Assembly (NCBI GenBank): GCA_035642095.1
Contig: DASQTB010000029.1
Location: forward strand, 1 to 21,903
Direction: 5' to 3'
From: DASQTB01 sp035642095
GTDB lineage: Bacteria; Actinomycetota; UBA4738; CALAEC01
Length of the DNA stretch: 21,903 nt
The notes under the pieces were generated by a model. That model searched no databases and had not been told where the DNA came from. It saw nothing but the letters and a program-made list of their open reading frames with translations. The position numbers were made by a program, and so were the translations under genes. Of the stretch, positions 20,551 through 21,903 are shown piece after piece (positions within the stretch are counted from its first letter, which is position 1; the number at the start of each line of letters is the position of its first letter).

Positions 20551-21903
20551 GGATCCACGAGCTGGCCAAGGAGCTCGGAACCAAGAGCAAAGATCTGGTT
20601 CAGGCCCTGGAACAGATGGGCTATGCGGGCCTGACCGCGTCCTCCAGCGTGCCGGATGAAGCCGTTCCCCGGCTCAGGGCCTCGGGGGGAAAAGCCGTGT
20701 CTGCCGGGAAGCCCCGAGTCGTGACCGAGGAACCGCTTCCCACCCGTCGCCGCCCTCGGACCACAGAGGCTCAGCAGGCCGCTCCCGCTCAGACACCGAC
20801 CGGTGATGGCCAGCCGGCCTCCCAACCGGCGGCGGAGGAGGCGCTGGCCCCCGCACCGGTTCCGGCAGAGCCCGAGGGCAGGACGGTTCGCATCTCCCGG
20901 GGGAGCACCGTCAAGGACGTGGCGGAGCGGATCGGAATCGGTGCCACGGACCTGATCAAAAAGCTCTTCGAGGCCGGGGAGATGGTGACGATCACCCAGT
21001 CTCTGTCCGACGACGCGATCGAGCTGCTCGTCCGGTCCCACGGCGCGGAGCCGGAGATCGTGGCGCCGGAGGAGGATGAGGAGCCGGAACCGGAGGCTGA
21101 GGAGGTCGATCCTGCCCGGCTCCGACCCCGACCGCCGGTGGTGACGGTGATGGGGCATGTCGACCACGGGAAGACGCTGCTCCTCGACGCGATCCGCGAG
21201 TCGGACGTGGTGTCCGGCGAAGCGGGTGGGATCACGCAGCACATCGGGGCCTACCAGGTCCACCAGAACGGGAACGTGGTCACGTTCATCGACACGCCGG
21301 GTCACGAGGCCTTCACAGCCATGCGGGCCCGCGGCGCGCAGGTCACGGACATCGCCGTGCTGGTGGTTGCCGCGGACGACGGAGTGATGCCCCAGACGGT
21401 CGAGGCGATCGACCACGCCCGGGCCGCCGGGGTGCCGATCGTCGTGGCCGTGAACAAGGTCGACAAACCAGAGGCCGATCCGATGCGGGTTCGGCAGCAG
21501 CTGGCGGAGCAGGGCATCCAGACCTCGGAGTGGGGCGGTGACTTCGAGTTCGTCGACGTCTCGGCGAAGACCGGCCAGAACTTGGACAAGCTCCTGGAGA
21601 CGATCCTCCTGGTGGCCGAACTACAGGAGCTGAAGGCAGACCCCGAGACGGCGGCCCGGGGCGTGGCCATCGAAGCTCACCTGGACAAGGGTCGCGGCCC
21701 GGTGGCCACGGTCCTGGTCCAGCGGGGGACGCTCCGGAACGGCGACGCCATCGTCTGTGGCGCGGCGTACGGCCGGGTCCGGGCGATGCTCGACGAGCAC
21801 GGTGAGACCATCGAGGAGGCCCCGCCGGGGCGGCCGGTCCTGGTGCTCGGATGGTCCAGGGTTCCTGAGGCGGGCGACGATTTCCGGGTTGTGGCGGACG
21901 AGA
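20547..21903 (+). CDS. infB: Translation initiation factor IF-2, 5' part
   Basis: IF-2 is the GTPase that places fMet-tRNA on the 30S subunit and promotes subunit joining. The window ends inside the gene. The first IF2_N module (RIHELAKELGTKSKDLVQALEQMG) is at the start, a disordered linker follows (about 55-110), and a second IF2_N module is at about 112-160 (VRISRGSTVKDVAERIG, DLIKKLFEAGEMVTI). The G domain shows GHVDHGKT (203-210), GGITQHIGAY, DTPGH (249-253), NKVD (303-306) and SAKTGQNL. Domain II begins before the window end. GTG 20547 overlaps the ylxR stop (GTGA) and is preceded by an AGAGGGAG site. The N-terminal linker is short compared with the long one of Streptomyces IF-2. Confidence 0.97.
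   Translation, partial: MRIHELAKELGTKSKDLVQALEQMGYAGLTASSSVPDEAVPRLRASGGKAVSAGKPRVVTEEPLPTRRRPRTTEAQQAAPAQTPTGDGQPASQPAAEEALAPAPVPAEPEGRTVRISRGSTVKDVAERIGIGATDLIKKLFEAGEMVTITQSLSDDAIELLVRSHGAEPEIVAPEEDEEPEPEAEEVDPARLRPRPPVVTVMGHVDHGKTLLLDAIRESDVVSGEAGGITQHIGAYQVHQNGNVVTFIDTPGHEAFTAMRARGAQVTDIAVLVVAADDGVMPQTVEAIDHARAAGVPIVVAVNKVDKPEADPMRVRQQLAEQGIQTSEWGGDFEFVDVSAKTGQNLDKLLETILLVAELQELKADPETAARGVAIEAHLDKGRGPVATVLVQRGTLRNGDAIVCGAAYGRVRAMLDEHGETIEEAPPGRPVLVLGWSRVPEAGDDFRVVADE

Noticed and set aside
1..21903. CRISPR array, tRNA, rRNA or insertion sequence
   Set aside because: No spaced direct repeats, cloverleaf, rRNA-like stretch or transposase was found on reading through the window.

Overview
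The window is about 21.9 kb of very GC-rich, gene-dense bacterial chromosome with no tRNA, rRNA, insertion sequence or CRISPR array visible. Gene content and order match the conserved actinobacterial housekeeping region yifB-dprA-xerC/D-whiG-M23 peptidase-rpsB-tsf-pyrH-frr-cdsA-dxr-rseP-ispG-proS-rimP-nusA-ylxR-infB (compare Streptomyces and Mycobacterium, from memory). The UMP kinase carries actinobacterial-style motifs (an AGLG-type loop and FSTDTTAA). I read it as an uncultured, probably deep-branching member of Actinomycetota. A short EF-Ts, an archaeal-type prolyl-tRNA synthetase and repeated short-leader promoters argue against the best-studied orders. The class cannot be fixed from the sequence alone.

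Layout. Positions 1-3909 hold DNA-processing genes and a sigma factor: the 3' end of yifB (comM), dprA, a tyrosine recombinase (xerC/xerD) and a WhiG/FliA-type sigma factor. A 512-bp gap (1662-2173) separates dprA from the recombinase; it holds no convincing gene but has patches of coding-like composition. Positions 3999-6911 encode envelope proteins: an M23/LytM-like peptidase, a PQQ-type beta-propeller with a C-terminal membrane anchor, and a multi-span membrane protein overlapping it. Positions 6918-15105 are a dense plus-strand run for translation, pyrimidine nucleotide synthesis, phospholipid synthesis and isoprenoid synthesis: rpsB (with a structured leader), tsf, pyrH, frr, cdsA, dxr, rseP and ispG. 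On the minus strand, 15157-18164 hold a secreted LVIVD-type seven-bladed propeller and proS. From 18196 the plus strand resumes with a small unknown gene and then rimP-nusA-ylxR-infB, the last running off the window.

How the genes work together. rpsB/tsf/frr/infB/proS serve translation. nusA/rimP/ylxR link transcription, 30S maturation and RNase P. dxr and ispG are two steps of the MEP pathway and bracket the site-2 protease gene. pyrH and cdsA feed CTP supply and CDP-diacylglycerol synthesis. Genes within runs are coupled by 1-4 base stop/start overlaps.

Most notable signals: (1) a canonical intrinsic terminator with an eight-T tract between a strong -10 and the rimP ATG, suggesting attenuation of the rimP-nusA-infB operon; (2) at least five genes whose start codon lies only 6-8 nt after a TANNNT -10 box (leaderless transcription), including a tightly packed divergent pair; (3) a probable CTG start for ylxR; (4) a zinc-knuckle-like tail on NusA; (5) a roughly 300-residue acidic extension on CdsA; (6) a perfect 22-bp palindrome upstream of the LVIVD gene. 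I see no obviously novel multi-gene defence or biosynthetic system; the novelty here is regulatory and in domain architecture.
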